From a virus, in IMG/VR virus record IMGVR_UViG_3300036985_008099, positions 1 through 38,900 of that record: DNA of 38,900 nucleotides. One strand, written 5' to 3'. The notes below the pieces were generated by a model. It ran no database searches. It was not told the origin of the DNA and saw nothing but the letters and a program-made list of their open reading frames with translations. The translations under genes were made by a program, and so were the position numbers. Shown here in pieces: positions 31,302 through 38,724 of this stretch (position 1 is the stretch's first letter; the number at the start of each line of letters is the position of its first letter).

Positions 31302-31603
31302 ACTGCTCCTCGCCGATCGAGTTCCCTCGCGTCTGCGGCCGCTGTGGCGATGCGTTCACCATGGGCATCAGGACTCAGTGCGAGGAATGCCTGCGCTGGG
31401 TCTGTGTGGGCTGCCAATCGCTCCACCGGCTGCCTGCTCATATCAACGTGTGCCGCGCGTGCGACGGCATGGACGCGATCGCGCCGCCCAACCCGCGCAG
31501 CTGGCGGTCGTCGATCCAGTTCCTCGGGCTGATCCTGCTGTGCGCGACCGTGGCCCAACTCATCGTGGCCGCGCTCTTCGTGCTGTTCGGGGGTGCCCAA
31601 TGA
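31298..31603 (+). CDS. Zinc-finger protein with C-terminal membrane segment
   Basis: A 101-residue protein. Eight cysteines form four CxxC pairs (CGRC, CEEC, CVGC, CRAC, about 13-52) in the cross-brace order of RING/FYVE- or LIM-like fingers, followed by a linker and a hydrophobic segment (IQFLGLILLCATVAQLIVAALFVLF, about 72-97), probably one membrane span or hairpin. Start GTG 31298 overlaps the preceding stop. No phage family recognised. It could be a host-takeover membrane factor; only the architecture is seen. Confidence 0.55.
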   Translation: MNCSSPIEFPRVCGRCGDAFTMGIRTQCEECLRWVCVGCQSLHRLPAHINVCRACDGMDAIAPPNPRSWRSSIQFLGLILLCATVAQLIVAALFVLFGGAQ

Positions 31604-32013
31604 CGTGGCACAAGATGGACACGAAGTGGCAGGGCAGCCCGAGGCTCGCGGCGATCGAGCGGGAGCATGGGCGACAGGCCGCCAAGGACGCGGCCCTGGC
31701 CTTCGCTGCTGTGCTTGGTGTCAACACCGAGCACGCCTGCCACGGCAAGCTCGAGCAGATCTACACGGACCCCGAGTGGATGCGGCTCGCAGGGCACGCC
31801 TCGCGCCTGACGGTCGAGGAGTTGGAAGTCGCGCTCCGCCACCTGATCACCGCCGGCCTGCTGCACCGCGACGGAGCGCTGCTCTGCGTGTCCGGGTGGG
31901 ACCCGAAGAAGTGGGACACGGTGTTGCCGTCGACCGAGAGAGTCAGGCTGCATCGTGAGATCAAGGCTCTGGGCGACGCCAAGAGGACCACGCGCCAGCG
32001 AGGTGCCGTATGA
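31600..32013 (+). CDS. Winged-helix protein, replication-initiation type N-domain
   Basis: A 137-residue protein beginning MTWHKMDTKWQGSPRLAAIE, with KLEQIYTDPEWMRLAGHASRLTVEELEVALRHLITAGLLHRDGALLCVSGWDPKKWD. This 'segment processed by small helices, then a W at the strand' pattern matches the N-terminal winged-helix domains of phage replication initiators, here without the usual C-terminal part. ATG 31600 overlaps the prior stop (ATGA) after GGGGTGCC. Role in phage DNA replication is probable, not proven. Confidence 0.55.
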   Translation: MTWHKMDTKWQGSPRLAAIEREHGRQAAKDAALAFAAVLGVNTEHACHGKLEQIYTDPEWMRLAGHASRLTVEELEVALRHLITAGLLHRDGALLCVSGWDPKKWDTVLPSTERVRLHREIKALGDAKRTTRQRGAV

Positions 32014-32513
32014 CGCGCTCACCCAAGAAGTGGCGCCGGCTGCTCGACCTGGCCACGCGCATCGCCGAGACCGGCGCCCAGCTGACCCTGGGCCGGCACG
32101 TCGAAGTGCAACTCGACCGCGCGTTGCTCACCGAGCTGCGCGCGACGGTCGCCGAATTGCACCTGCAGCCTGTTCATCGCCCGATGACCAGAGTCGGCGA
32201 TCCCTCGACCAGCGCGGCCGCGGCCGAGCAGATCAAGGCCAAGCTCGGCCAGCTGCAGCGCCGCGTGCTCCAGGCCTACCGGGAGCACCACCGTCTGTCC
32301 GCGCGCCAGGCCGAGAGGTTGCCCGAGTTCGCGCGCTACGGGTTCAGCACGATCAGGAAGCGCATCAGCGAGCTGGCGGCCGCCGGCCTCATCGTCGAGG
32401 ACGGGGTCGAGGACGAGCACGGCCCTTCGGCCTCCACGGTCTACGCGCTGTCCGAGGCCGGCGAGGCCACCAACATGATGGCCGCCCAGGTCAATGGAGG
32501 CGCGTCGTGGTGA
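32010..32513 (+). CDS. Winged-helix DNA-binding protein
   Basis: A 167-residue protein: an N-terminal helical, basic part and a C-terminal winged helix (about 80-150: KLGQLQRRVLQAYREHHRLSARQAERLPEFARYGFSTIRKRISELAAAGLIVEDG, then ASTVYALSEAG). The last section follows the MarR/replication-type fold where the wing ends with a Y-x-L strand. It sits directly after another winged-helix gene with a four-base overlap, so the two may act together at an origin or as regulators. Confidence 0.6.
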   Translation: MTRSPKKWRRLLDLATRIAETGAQLTLGRHVEVQLDRALLTELRATVAELHLQPVHRPMTRVGDPSTSAAAAEQIKAKLGQLQRRVLQAYREHHRLSARQAERLPEFARYGFSTIRKRISELAAAGLIVEDGVEDEHGPSASTVYALSEAGEATNMMAAQVNGGASW

Positions 32514-33088
32514 CGGACCGGGACCTGCGCAAGCTCGGGCTGTGCGAGCGCCAACCAGCGCGCCGCAAGATGCTCGCGCTCCTGCTCGAGGAGTGCTCGC
32601 TGGAGGCCGCCCAGTTCGTGCTCGACCGATCGATCAACGATGTGGGGGCCGAAGGTGGTCACGAGCTCGCGACCATGCGTCTGGTCGATGGCTCGTGGCG
32701 CGATATGTGGGAGGTCGAGACCCGACGCCGGGCGGTCGTCGAGGTCGAGGCCATGGAACCAGACCGGCTGCAGGCCGTGGTGGCTGCGCGAGTGATCGGC
32801 GACCGTCGCTCGATCGCGGCGGTCGCGTTCGAGCTGGGCCTGACCCTCGATCGAGTTCGCGCCCTGGTCATGGCCGAGGTTGCGGCCCGCGGCCTCGACG
32901 AGCAGCGCGTTGCCCAGATCGTGGACGTGCGCCTCGCCGCGTCTCGCAAGCCCAAGCGCCCGGCGCCGGCCGCCGCGGTCGTGGACAAGCGCACGAGCTC
33001 GCAGATCGTCGACTACTACGCCCGCGCCGGCCGCCGCGCGCCGGCTCATGTGTTCGAGGCCCTCGGCGCCGAGGTGCCCCATGGGTGA
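32510..33088 (+). CDS. Hypothetical protein with helix-turn-helix-like segments
   Basis: A 192-residue protein, no recognised family. It has helical segments (ARRKMLALLLEECSLEAAQFVLDRS; DRLQAVVAARVIGDRRSIAAVAFELGLTLDRVRALVMAEV), of which the second resembles a sigma-like or terminase-like helix-turn-helix, and a basic, alanine/proline-rich linker toward the end. Start GTG 32510 overlaps the upstream stop; TGGAGGCG lies before it. It overlaps the next gene by eight bases. A regulatory or replication role is guessed from position only. Confidence 0.5.
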   Translation: MTDRDLRKLGLCERQPARRKMLALLLEECSLEAAQFVLDRSINDVGAEGGHELATMRLVDGSWRDMWEVETRRRAVVEVEAMEPDRLQAVVAARVIGDRRSIAAVAFELGLTLDRVRALVMAEVAARGLDEQRVAQIVDVRLAASRKPKRPAPAAAVVDKRTSSQIVDYYARAGRRAPAHVFEALGAEVPHG

Positions 33089-33608
33089 CCGTCGCCGAAA
33101 CGTGAAGCAGCCGTTCCGCGGCCAGAAGGGCCCCAACGGCGAGCGACTGTGCTGCTGGTGCGGCACGGTCGCGCCACCGCGCGCGGTTCGGTGGTGTGGC
33201 AACGAGTGCGTGATGCGCTACCAGATCGCTCGCTGCGATCAGGGTGCAGGCCGCCGCTGGCTCGAGTGGGGCCCCAATGCCGAGCGGTCGCGCGACAAGC
33301 CCGAGGAGAAGCTCCCGCTGCCGTGCGAGCTTTGCGGACGGGATATGTCCGCCCACGCGATCGAGGGTCGCCTGAAAGCTGCACTGGACGCCGACCCAAC
33401 GGCGCACCGCGGAGCCATGAAATACATCTCCCGACGCGACGACCGGTGGGAGGCTGATCACCGGGTCCCGCTCGCAGAAGGTGGTGAGGCTACGCCCGAG
33501 AACCTGCGCGTGCTGTGCAGGACCTGTCACAACAGCGAGACCAAGGCGTTGCGCGGCAGGATCGCGGCACGTCGCCGGCAGCAACAGGAGGCCACCAGTG
33601 GCAGGTAA
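33081..33608 (+). CDS. HNH endonuclease with extra zinc knuckle
   Basis: A 175-residue nuclease-like protein. The HNH core is at 115-160: WEADHRVPLAEGGEATPENLRVLCRTCHNSETK, with the DH pair, Asn and His of the motif and structural cysteines CELCG and CRTC. The N-terminus has a further group (CCWCG, WCGNEC). It could nick DNA at cos, help packaging, or act in recombination. Unlike the HNH genes of many cos phages, it lies in the early operon, not beside the terminase. ATG 33081 follows GAGGTGCC. Confidence 0.82.
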   Translation: MGDRRRNVKQPFRGQKGPNGERLCCWCGTVAPPRAVRWCGNECVMRYQIARCDQGAGRRWLEWGPNAERSRDKPEEKLPLPCELCGRDMSAHAIEGRLKAALDADPTAHRGAMKYISRRDDRWEADHRVPLAEGGEATPENLRVLCRTCHNSETKALRGRIAARRRQQQEATSGR

Positions 33609-34587
33609 ACCCCGCAAGTGGTCGGGCACGCCTGCCCTGACCTCCATGCTCGTGCCGATCGCGAGCCTGCGCTACGACTCGCGCAACGCCCGTCGGCACG
33701 ACCAACGCAACATCGCGGCGATCAGCGCGGCCCTGTTCGAGTTCGGCCAGCAGAAGCCCGTGGTCGCGACCAAGGACATGGTCGTGATCGCCGGCAACGG
33801 CACGCTGCGCGCCGCGACCCAGCTGGGCTGGACCCACCTGGCCGTGTCGATCACGAACCTGAAGCCTGCCCAGGCGCGCGCGTTCGCGGTCGCGGACAAC
33901 CGGACCGCTGAGCTCGCCGCGTGGGACCCGGAGCGCCTCGCCGAGGCCCTCGAGGCTCCCGATCTCGACGAGCTGCGCGGCTCCATGGGGTTCAGCGAAG
34001 CCGAGATCGCCGAGCTGCTGCGCCAGGCCGATGTCTCGGTCGATTCACCGCGCGTCGAACGAGAGCCTGCAGGCGCGCCGGCAAAACCAGACCGTCCCGA
34101 GACCGAGCCCCAGTCGGTCGCGCAGCTGTTCGGCGAAGGCGCGGAGCAGCAAGACGAACCAGCGGCCGAACCGGTCGCCAAGGTCGGGGACATCTGGACG
34201 CTCGGGCGTCACGAGATCCTGGTGGCGGACCGCAGGAGCCGCGGCGGCGCCGCCTACGTCAAGGACTCGATCGCCGAGGCCGTCGTGGTGCAGGCCAGCG
34301 AGCAAGGGCAGGTCGAGCACTACCAGCAGCTGGTGAAGCGCCTGACCTCCGAAAGCGCCGTCGTGCTCGACCTGATTGGGGGCGACGGATCACTGCTGAT
34401 GGCGTGTGAGCTGACAGGTCGCAGCTGCCGCGCGCTGATTGCTGGACCTCTGGACGCTGACGTCGTGGTGACGCGATGGGAGCGACAGACGGGCCAGAAG
34501 GCCGAGAGGAAACGCGTGACACAGCGGCGGGCCGTGTCACAGAGCGACTTCGTCTACCCGCCCGACATGATCTATTGCGGAGACTGA
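33598..34587 (+). CDS. ParB-domain protein fused to a degenerate N6-adenine methyltransferase
   Basis: A 329-residue protein. Residues 15-110 are the ParB-like domain that precedes many phage methyltransferases: QQKPVVATKDMVVIAGNGTLRAA, AFAVADNRTAELAAWDPERL. A linker (about 150-195) leads to GDIWTLGRHEILVADRRS (198-214), where such enzymes have 'GDIWxLGxHRLxCGDS'. The catalytic DPPY motif is gone (AEAVVVQASEQG at ~226-237), the target domain is missing, and the AdoMet motif reads DLIGGDGSLLMACELTGR (258-275) instead of DPFxGSGTT. So methylation activity is unlikely; it may survive as a DNA-binding or protective protein. Start GTG 33598 follows CAGGAGG. Confidence 0.75.
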   Translation: MAGKPRKWSGTPALTSMLVPIASLRYDSRNARRHDQRNIAAISAALFEFGQQKPVVATKDMVVIAGNGTLRAATQLGWTHLAVSITNLKPAQARAFAVADNRTAELAAWDPERLAEALEAPDLDELRGSMGFSEAEIAELLRQADVSVDSPRVEREPAGAPAKPDRPETEPQSVAQLFGEGAEQQDEPAAEPVAKVGDIWTLGRHEILVADRRSRGGAAYVKDSIAEAVVVQASEQGQVEHYQQLVKRLTSESAVVLDLIGGDGSLLMACELTGRSCRALIAGPLDADVVVTRWERQTGQKAERKRVTQRRAVSQSDFVYPPDMIYCGD

Positions 34588-34589
34588 AG

Positions 34590-34784
34590 ATGGCGACGCA
34601 ACCAACTCCTGATCCTGACCCCAGCTCGTTCCAGCCGTGCAAGTGCGTCTGTCACTGGGAGGCCGAGACTGCAAAGTGGAAGGCTCAACTCGCCAAGATC
34701 CAGTTTGCGGAGCTTGCCCGCGAGCTAGTGCGCCGAGACGAGATCCCCGAGCTGGTCCGCGAAGCCGGGAACCAGCTCAACTGA
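34590..34784 (+). CDS. Short paralogue of the terminase small subunit C-terminal segment
   Basis: A 64-residue protein. Residues 22-59 (HWEAETAKW, KAQLAKIQFAELARELVRRD, EIPELVREA) align without gaps to residues 86-123 of the terminase small subunit (HWTTERKKW, LAQLAKIEFAERMRQLVRRE), 21 of 38 identical by eye. The helix-turn-helix of the terminase is absent; instead there is a short Pro/Cys-rich start (QPCKCVC). ATG 34590 follows the upstream stop closely; its stop overlaps the next ATG. It may join terminase oligomers as a regulator, or be a remnant; only the similarity is observed. Confidence 0.7.
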   Translation: MATQPTPDPDPSSFQPCKCVCHWEAETAKWKAQLAKIQFAELARELVRRDEIPELVREAGNQLN

Positions 34785-35287
34785 TGGCTATCCTTCTCGG
34801 CATCGACCCAGGTGCGACCACCGGCTGGTGCGCCTATGACACGGCTGCGCGCGCGGTCATTGCTTGCGGCACGTTCCCCGAGCACCACGTAAACGTCCCG
34901 CTCGCTGACTGGAGCCTTTGCATCCTGGAGCGCCCGAAGGGCTACGGCCCAACCCGCCCCCAGATGGTCGACTGTGGATACGTCGCGGGGCGCCTCGCCG
35001 AGAAGCTCTCGCTGTCCGACGACTACGGCGAGCTGACCCGTCACGAGGTGTGCCGCATCCTGACCGACGCGACCCACGGCGAGGTCAGAGTGAGGAACGA
35101 CGCGACCGCCTGGGCCGCCTTGGTTCTGCTGCACGGCCCCGATTGCGACCGCCGACCCAAGACCAAGAAGGGCCAGATCGTCGCGACGGGCGGCCCGTTG
35201 GGCTCAATCACGTCACACGCGCGCGCTGCGCTCGCCGTGGCGGTTGCGTGGTCGCTGCGACCAAAGGAGATCTCCAATGCGAAGTGA
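34784..35287 (+). CDS. RuvC-like (RNase H-fold) protein, last catalytic Asp missing
   Basis: A 167-residue protein of the Holliday-junction-resolvase type. Motif one is GIDPGATTGW (Asp8), motif two is CILERPKG (Glu49), then TRHEVCRILT and the basic middle. The final motif should read H..DA; here SHARAALAVA has His145 but Ala148 in place of Asp. So the metal site may be altered, or the protein may be a degraded resolvase. In packaging or recombination such enzymes clear DNA branches. ATG 34784 overlaps the previous stop. Confidence 0.7.
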   Translation: MAILLGIDPGATTGWCAYDTAARAVIACGTFPEHHVNVPLADWSLCILERPKGYGPTRPQMVDCGYVAGRLAEKLSLSDDYGELTRHEVCRILTDATHGEVRVRNDATAWAALVLLHGPDCDRRPKTKKGQIVATGGPLGSITSHARAALAVAVAWSLRPKEISNAK

Positions 35288-35495
35288 TGAACTGAGAGCG
35301 GTCCGGTCTCGATTGGTCGACCTGCAGGCGATCCACAACGAGAGCCTGCTGACGGCCCATGCCATCGAAGAGCTGCTGCACGTCGCCCGTGTCCTCAGTG
35401 ACGCGGTCGTGCCCGAGGATCAGCCGACGCCAGCACCAAGCTGCTGGGCCGCGTTCCGCCGCGTGCTTGGTGCACGTTGCCGGAGATCGTCATGA
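35277..35495 (+). CDS. Small protein of unknown function
   Basis: A 72-residue product from ATG 35277 with AAAGGAGA ahead: MRSDELRAVRSRLVDLQAIHNES followed by a helix HAIEELLHVARVLSDAV, and a basic C-terminus. No recognised family. It overlaps the RuvC-like gene by 11 bases and the next gene by four (ATGA). Confidence 0.5.
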   Translation: MRSDELRAVRSRLVDLQAIHNESLLTAHAIEELLHVARVLSDAVVPEDQPTPAPSCWAAFRRVLGARCRRSS

Positions 35496-35833
35496 CGGTC
35501 CCGAAGCTCCCGACCCCCGCACAGGAGCGCCGTGTCAAGTGGATCACGATCCCGGGCGAATACCTGCTCTGCATCGCCAACCTGGCGCTGCGGCGCCCGG
35601 ACGCCGACTGCATCGCGATCCCTCACCCCGGCGCAGACCTGCCAGACGACGCCGAGTTCGTCGACTGCCGCTACCTGATGGAGACCGCGGCCCACGCGCT
35701 CCTGGTCGCGTCCAAGCACTTCGATCGGGTGCCGCCAGGGCACCGAGTACCGATCCAGCCCGTCGAGCTCATGGAGATGCGCGCCGTGCGCCTCCGGATC
35801 TACCCAGACACTTCAATCAAGGCCACCACGTGA
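35492..35833 (+). CDS. Small protein of unknown function
   Basis: A 113-residue product from ATG 35492: VKWITIPGEYLLCIANLALRRPDADCIAIPHPGADLPDD, then DCRYLMETAAHALLVASKHFDRVP and a strand-rich end. No membrane segment and no recognised motif. It is tightly coupled on both sides within the early operon, so it is likely expressed. Confidence 0.55.
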   Translation: MTVPKLPTPAQERRVKWITIPGEYLLCIANLALRRPDADCIAIPHPGADLPDDAEFVDCRYLMETAAHALLVASKHFDRVPPGHRVPIQPVELMEMRAVRLRIYPDTSIKATT

Positions 35834-36231
35834 TCGAACGCCACGACCGCCAAAACTTCCTCCGGGAGCTCCAGGCCCGCCTGCGAGACACGGCTAGCCA
35901 GCACCGGAAACACAAGTTCCTCGAAGCTCTGGGCGAGCGCCTGGAAAAGGGCTCGCTCGAGTATGGGGACGCGTCGTTCGCCAAGCCCTGCGTCGAGTTG
36001 TTCCGCGAACTGCAGCAGGAGGCTCTCGACCGCGCCGGCTGGGCCTACGTTCTGTGGCGAAAGGTGGGCGAGAGCATCCGCGAAGGGTGCACCTACAGCG
36101 AACGCACCCCCGAGGTTGTGGTCCAGGTTCAGTGCATGGCACTCGCTGCGGCGGCGTTCGAAAGCTACGTGGCCGACTACGAGGGTCTGGCCGCCGCGTG
36201 CCAGCAGATCGACACGCGGGGTGCGCGTTGA
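35830..36231 (+). CDS. Helical protein, possibly MazG-like pyrophosphohydrolase
   Basis: A 133-residue helical protein. The segment LEKGSLEYGDASFAKPCVELFRELQQEALDRAGWAYVLW (about 39-77) recalls MazG/dUTPase-like all-alpha nucleotide pyrophosphohydrolases with their ExxE ... ExxD pattern, here E-L-F-R-E-L-Q-Q-E-A-L-D. Such enzymes adjust nucleotide pools in phage infection. Only one acidic helix is clear, so the family call is tentative. Start GTG 35830 overlaps the previous stop. Confidence 0.5.
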   Translation: MIERHDRQNFLRELQARLRDTASQHRKHKFLEALGERLEKGSLEYGDASFAKPCVELFRELQQEALDRAGWAYVLWRKVGESIREGCTYSERTPEVVVQVQCMALAAAAFESYVADYEGLAAACQQIDTRGAR

Positions 36232-36731
36232 AGGCCGCGTTCTGGCAGCGCGTTGCGGCGGCCAAGGTGGTCGACGGCGACACGATCGACGTGCAGGTCG
36301 ACTATGGGTGGGGCCTACCGCTGTGGCCTCGCAGGCTGCGTCTGGCGGGCATTGACGCGCCCGAGACCCAGGGCCCGTCTGCTCCTGCTGGTCTTGCCGT
36401 GAGTCAGCACGTCGAGTCCTGGCTCGCCTGGGCCCGGCAGGTCTCGGCCGTGCCAGGGTTCGAGTGGCTCGTGTGCAGCCTGGACCTGGACAAATACGGG
36501 CGCAGCATCGGAGACCTGGTCGTGACGCGCGGGACCTATCGCGAGCCAGTGCAGCAGCTGACCACGTGGCTCTGCGAATCAGGGCTGGTGCGCGCGACTT
36601 CGAGCAGCGGCCGGCGCCCTGACTGGAGCGCGGCCGAGCTGCTCGCCGTGATCGGCACCACCCCAACTCTGCTTCCAGTTCCCCAACACGTCTTGTCGCC
36701 GCGTCCCTCCGCGGCGTCTAGACCAACCTGA
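36228..36731 (+). CDS. Staphylococcal nuclease-like protein (SNase fold)
   Basis: A 167-residue protein with a complete SNase active-site pattern: VVDGDTIDV (Asp18 as the first metal ligand), RLRLAGIDAPE (Arg38, Asp43, Glu46), and KYGR (Arg92). No secretion signal is visible, unlike secreted SNases, and the start is TTG 36228 overlapping the previous stop (TTGA). The family cuts DNA or RNA with calcium. A role in host DNA breakdown or in processing phage DNA is possible. It is the last gene of the tightly coupled early operon. Confidence 0.8.
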   Translation: MKAAFWQRVAAAKVVDGDTIDVQVDYGWGLPLWPRRLRLAGIDAPETQGPSAPAGLAVSQHVESWLAWARQVSAVPGFEWLVCSLDLDKYGRSIGDLVVTRGTYREPVQQLTTWLCESGLVRATSSSGRRPDWSAAELLAVIGTTPTLLPVPQHVLSPRPSAASRPT

Positions 36732-36792
36732 CCGAGCACGGTGAATGCACGCGCGCCTGGCGCACCCAGGTGACTCAAAACAAGGAGTGCCG

Positions 36793-38724
36793 ATGCACTT
36801 GCTGTGCTTGCTGTTTTTGTTGATTGCGTCGCTCGCGGCGCAGGACCCGATTGTCATCGCCAACTATGCGAGCGAGACCCAGCGTGGCTGGACGTTCGTT
36901 GGCCTAACAGCCGCGCCTGAGCACCAGACGGGCTGGCTGAAGGCGGATGACGGGATGTTCGCACCCTACGTGCGTGACACGGGAGGCGTTCGCGTCTGGG
37001 CTGCGGTGCCCGCTGGGGGCGTCGCCAAGCTCTTCTGGGTGGACAAGCCTCGCGAGTCGCCGGGGTTCACCTGGCACCCCGTGGTCGAGGTCAATGCGAT
37101 GCGGCTGCTGCCGTATTGGACGCTGGGCGATGAACGCTCGGAGCCCGCGGCCATGCGCGTCGTGCACGCCACGGACGCGGTGCTGCGCGTGCACCTCCGC
37201 ACGGTCTTCGCCTCGCGTCGAGTCACGATCGACTGCTGGCTGACCGCCACGAGTGGCGAGCCCACGATCGAGATGGTGCAGAGCGCGGTCTATGGCGACA
37301 CGCGCAACGACGGACAACCCCAGTCCGTCGTGCTGCCCGAGCTGCGCATGTGGTGCGACGGTGGCAGGATCGTGGACGACGAGTGGCGCCGGCACGGCCT
37401 CGGCCTCGCGACCTGGACGCCAGGTGCCATTTGGTATCAGCCCGCCGTGCCTGCCGGCACGCGTTGGCATCGAGCCAGCAGGTTCATCCTGAGAGGCGCG
37501 ATCATGGCGGCCAACGAGCCCGTGCGCCTCGAGGGTCGACCGCTGGTCGGTCTGAGCCTCGGCTGGGCCGGCAAGTGGGGCCCGATCGGGGTCGTGCCGA
37601 CGCCGAACGCCGACATGCAGCAGGCTGTCGCACGGCAAAAGTCGGCGTGGTTCGGTCGCACCTTCGGCACCTACGCGCAGCAGCGGCCTGAGTGCCAGGG
37701 GTTCGCGTCATCGACGGGCGAGAACCAAGGCTTTGGCTGGGCCTCGCACCACGCCGTCAGCACGGGCGACCCGTGGCCCATTCTCGATCTGCTCTGGCAG
37801 GTCGAGGCATACGGGATCCGCCCGACGGCGAACAAGGAGCCCGACGGTTCGCCCATGCAGGCGATTCTGCACCCGCAGGCGCGCACGATGAACCAGCGCC
37901 CGGACTTGAACCTGGGCCTGCCTGATCGTCTTGGCTGGCCCGGAATCAACGGCATCGCCTGGATTCCGGCACCGACGTCTGTGGCGTATGCGACCGAGGA
38001 CGACGAGCACCGAGCCCCCGTCGAACTAGCGGCCGCCGCGGCGTTGACGCGGGACCCGTTGGTCGAGTCAATCATCGACGACCTGATCCAGCTGGACGGC
38101 ACCGACGTGTATGTGCGCGAGCACCGCGTGCCCAGTGCTCGATCAATCGGCCGCACCGCGCTGGCTGGCGCTTGGTGGGCATGGCTTGGCCACCGTGAGG
38201 CCGAGCCGATCCTGCGCCAAAGGCTCGACGACGCGCTGACACTGCGCGCCGCGTCCTGGCCAGGTCGACCCGTCGCGACGATCGGTCCCAACGACCAGGC
38301 CAAATACGGCTGGTTCATCGGCGGCACGACCAAGCCGGTCTACGGCTGGCAGCCTTGGCAGCAGGTGATCGCGGCAGGCGGGCTACGAGCTGCAGGCTTC
38401 GCGCTCGGGGAGCAGCGATACCTCCTTGCTGGTGAGCAGCTCGCCACGATGGTGCTGGACGAGGCCTACCGGGTGCAGGCGGGCAGTCTGAAGCACGCGT
38501 ATGCAGTGACCTACAACGACGGCCAACCGCTCGCTGACGAACGCTGGCCCATCGCCGGCAACCTGCGCGAGATCTACAACGACCACGTCTATGTGATCCC
38601 GGACACGGACACGTGGACTGTTGGCGCCGCGCTGATTGCGCGGAAGCATCCGCGTGCCGAGTTGGTCAGGACCGCTACCCCGATCCGCACCGGCATGAAC
38701 GCGCGATGGCGCGCGTTGCGTTGA
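36793..38724 (+). CDS. Large secreted protein of unknown function, next to the genome end
   Basis: A 643-residue protein with a Sec signal (MHLLCLLFLLIASLAAQ, cut probably before DPIVIA). The N-terminal ~260 residues are beta-rich (RGWTFVGL, GGVRVWAAVPAGG, ATDAVLRVHLRTVF, RVTIDCWL); from ~270 on the protein is helical with repeated W/G patterns (GQHHAV... GDPWPILDLLWQVEAYG; ALAGAWWAWLGHREAEPIL), as in an alpha/alpha toroid. A beta domain followed by a toroid recalls polysaccharide lyases and similar carbohydrate enzymes, but no catalytic motif is recognised. ATG 36793 follows AAGGAG. A 61-base gap separates it from the early operon. It may be a depolymerase, an exported lysis-related or a lysogeny-conversion protein. 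Confidence 0.65.
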   Translation: MHLLCLLFLLIASLAAQDPIVIANYASETQRGWTFVGLTAAPEHQTGWLKADDGMFAPYVRDTGGVRVWAAVPAGGVAKLFWVDKPRESPGFTWHPVVEVNAMRLLPYWTLGDERSEPAAMRVVHATDAVLRVHLRTVFASRRVTIDCWLTATSGEPTIEMVQSAVYGDTRNDGQPQSVVLPELRMWCDGGRIVDDEWRRHGLGLATWTPGAIWYQPAVPAGTRWHRASRFILRGAIMAANEPVRLEGRPLVGLSLGWAGKWGPIGVVPTPNADMQQAVARQKSAWFGRTFGTYAQQRPECQGFASSTGENQGFGWASHHAVSTGDPWPILDLLWQVEAYGIRPTANKEPDGSPMQAILHPQARTMNQRPDLNLGLPDRLGWPGINGIAWIPAPTSVAYATEDDEHRAPVELAAAAALTRDPLVESIIDDLIQLDGTDVYVREHRVPSARSIGRTALAGAWWAWLGHREAEPILRQRLDDALTLRAASWPGRPVATIGPNDQAKYGWFIGGTTKPVYGWQPWQQVIAAGGLRAAGFALGEQRYLLAGEQLATMVLDEAYRVQAGSLKHAYAVTYNDGQPLADERWPIAGNLREIYNDHVYVIPDTDTWTVGAALIARKHPRAELVRTATPIRTGMNARWRALR

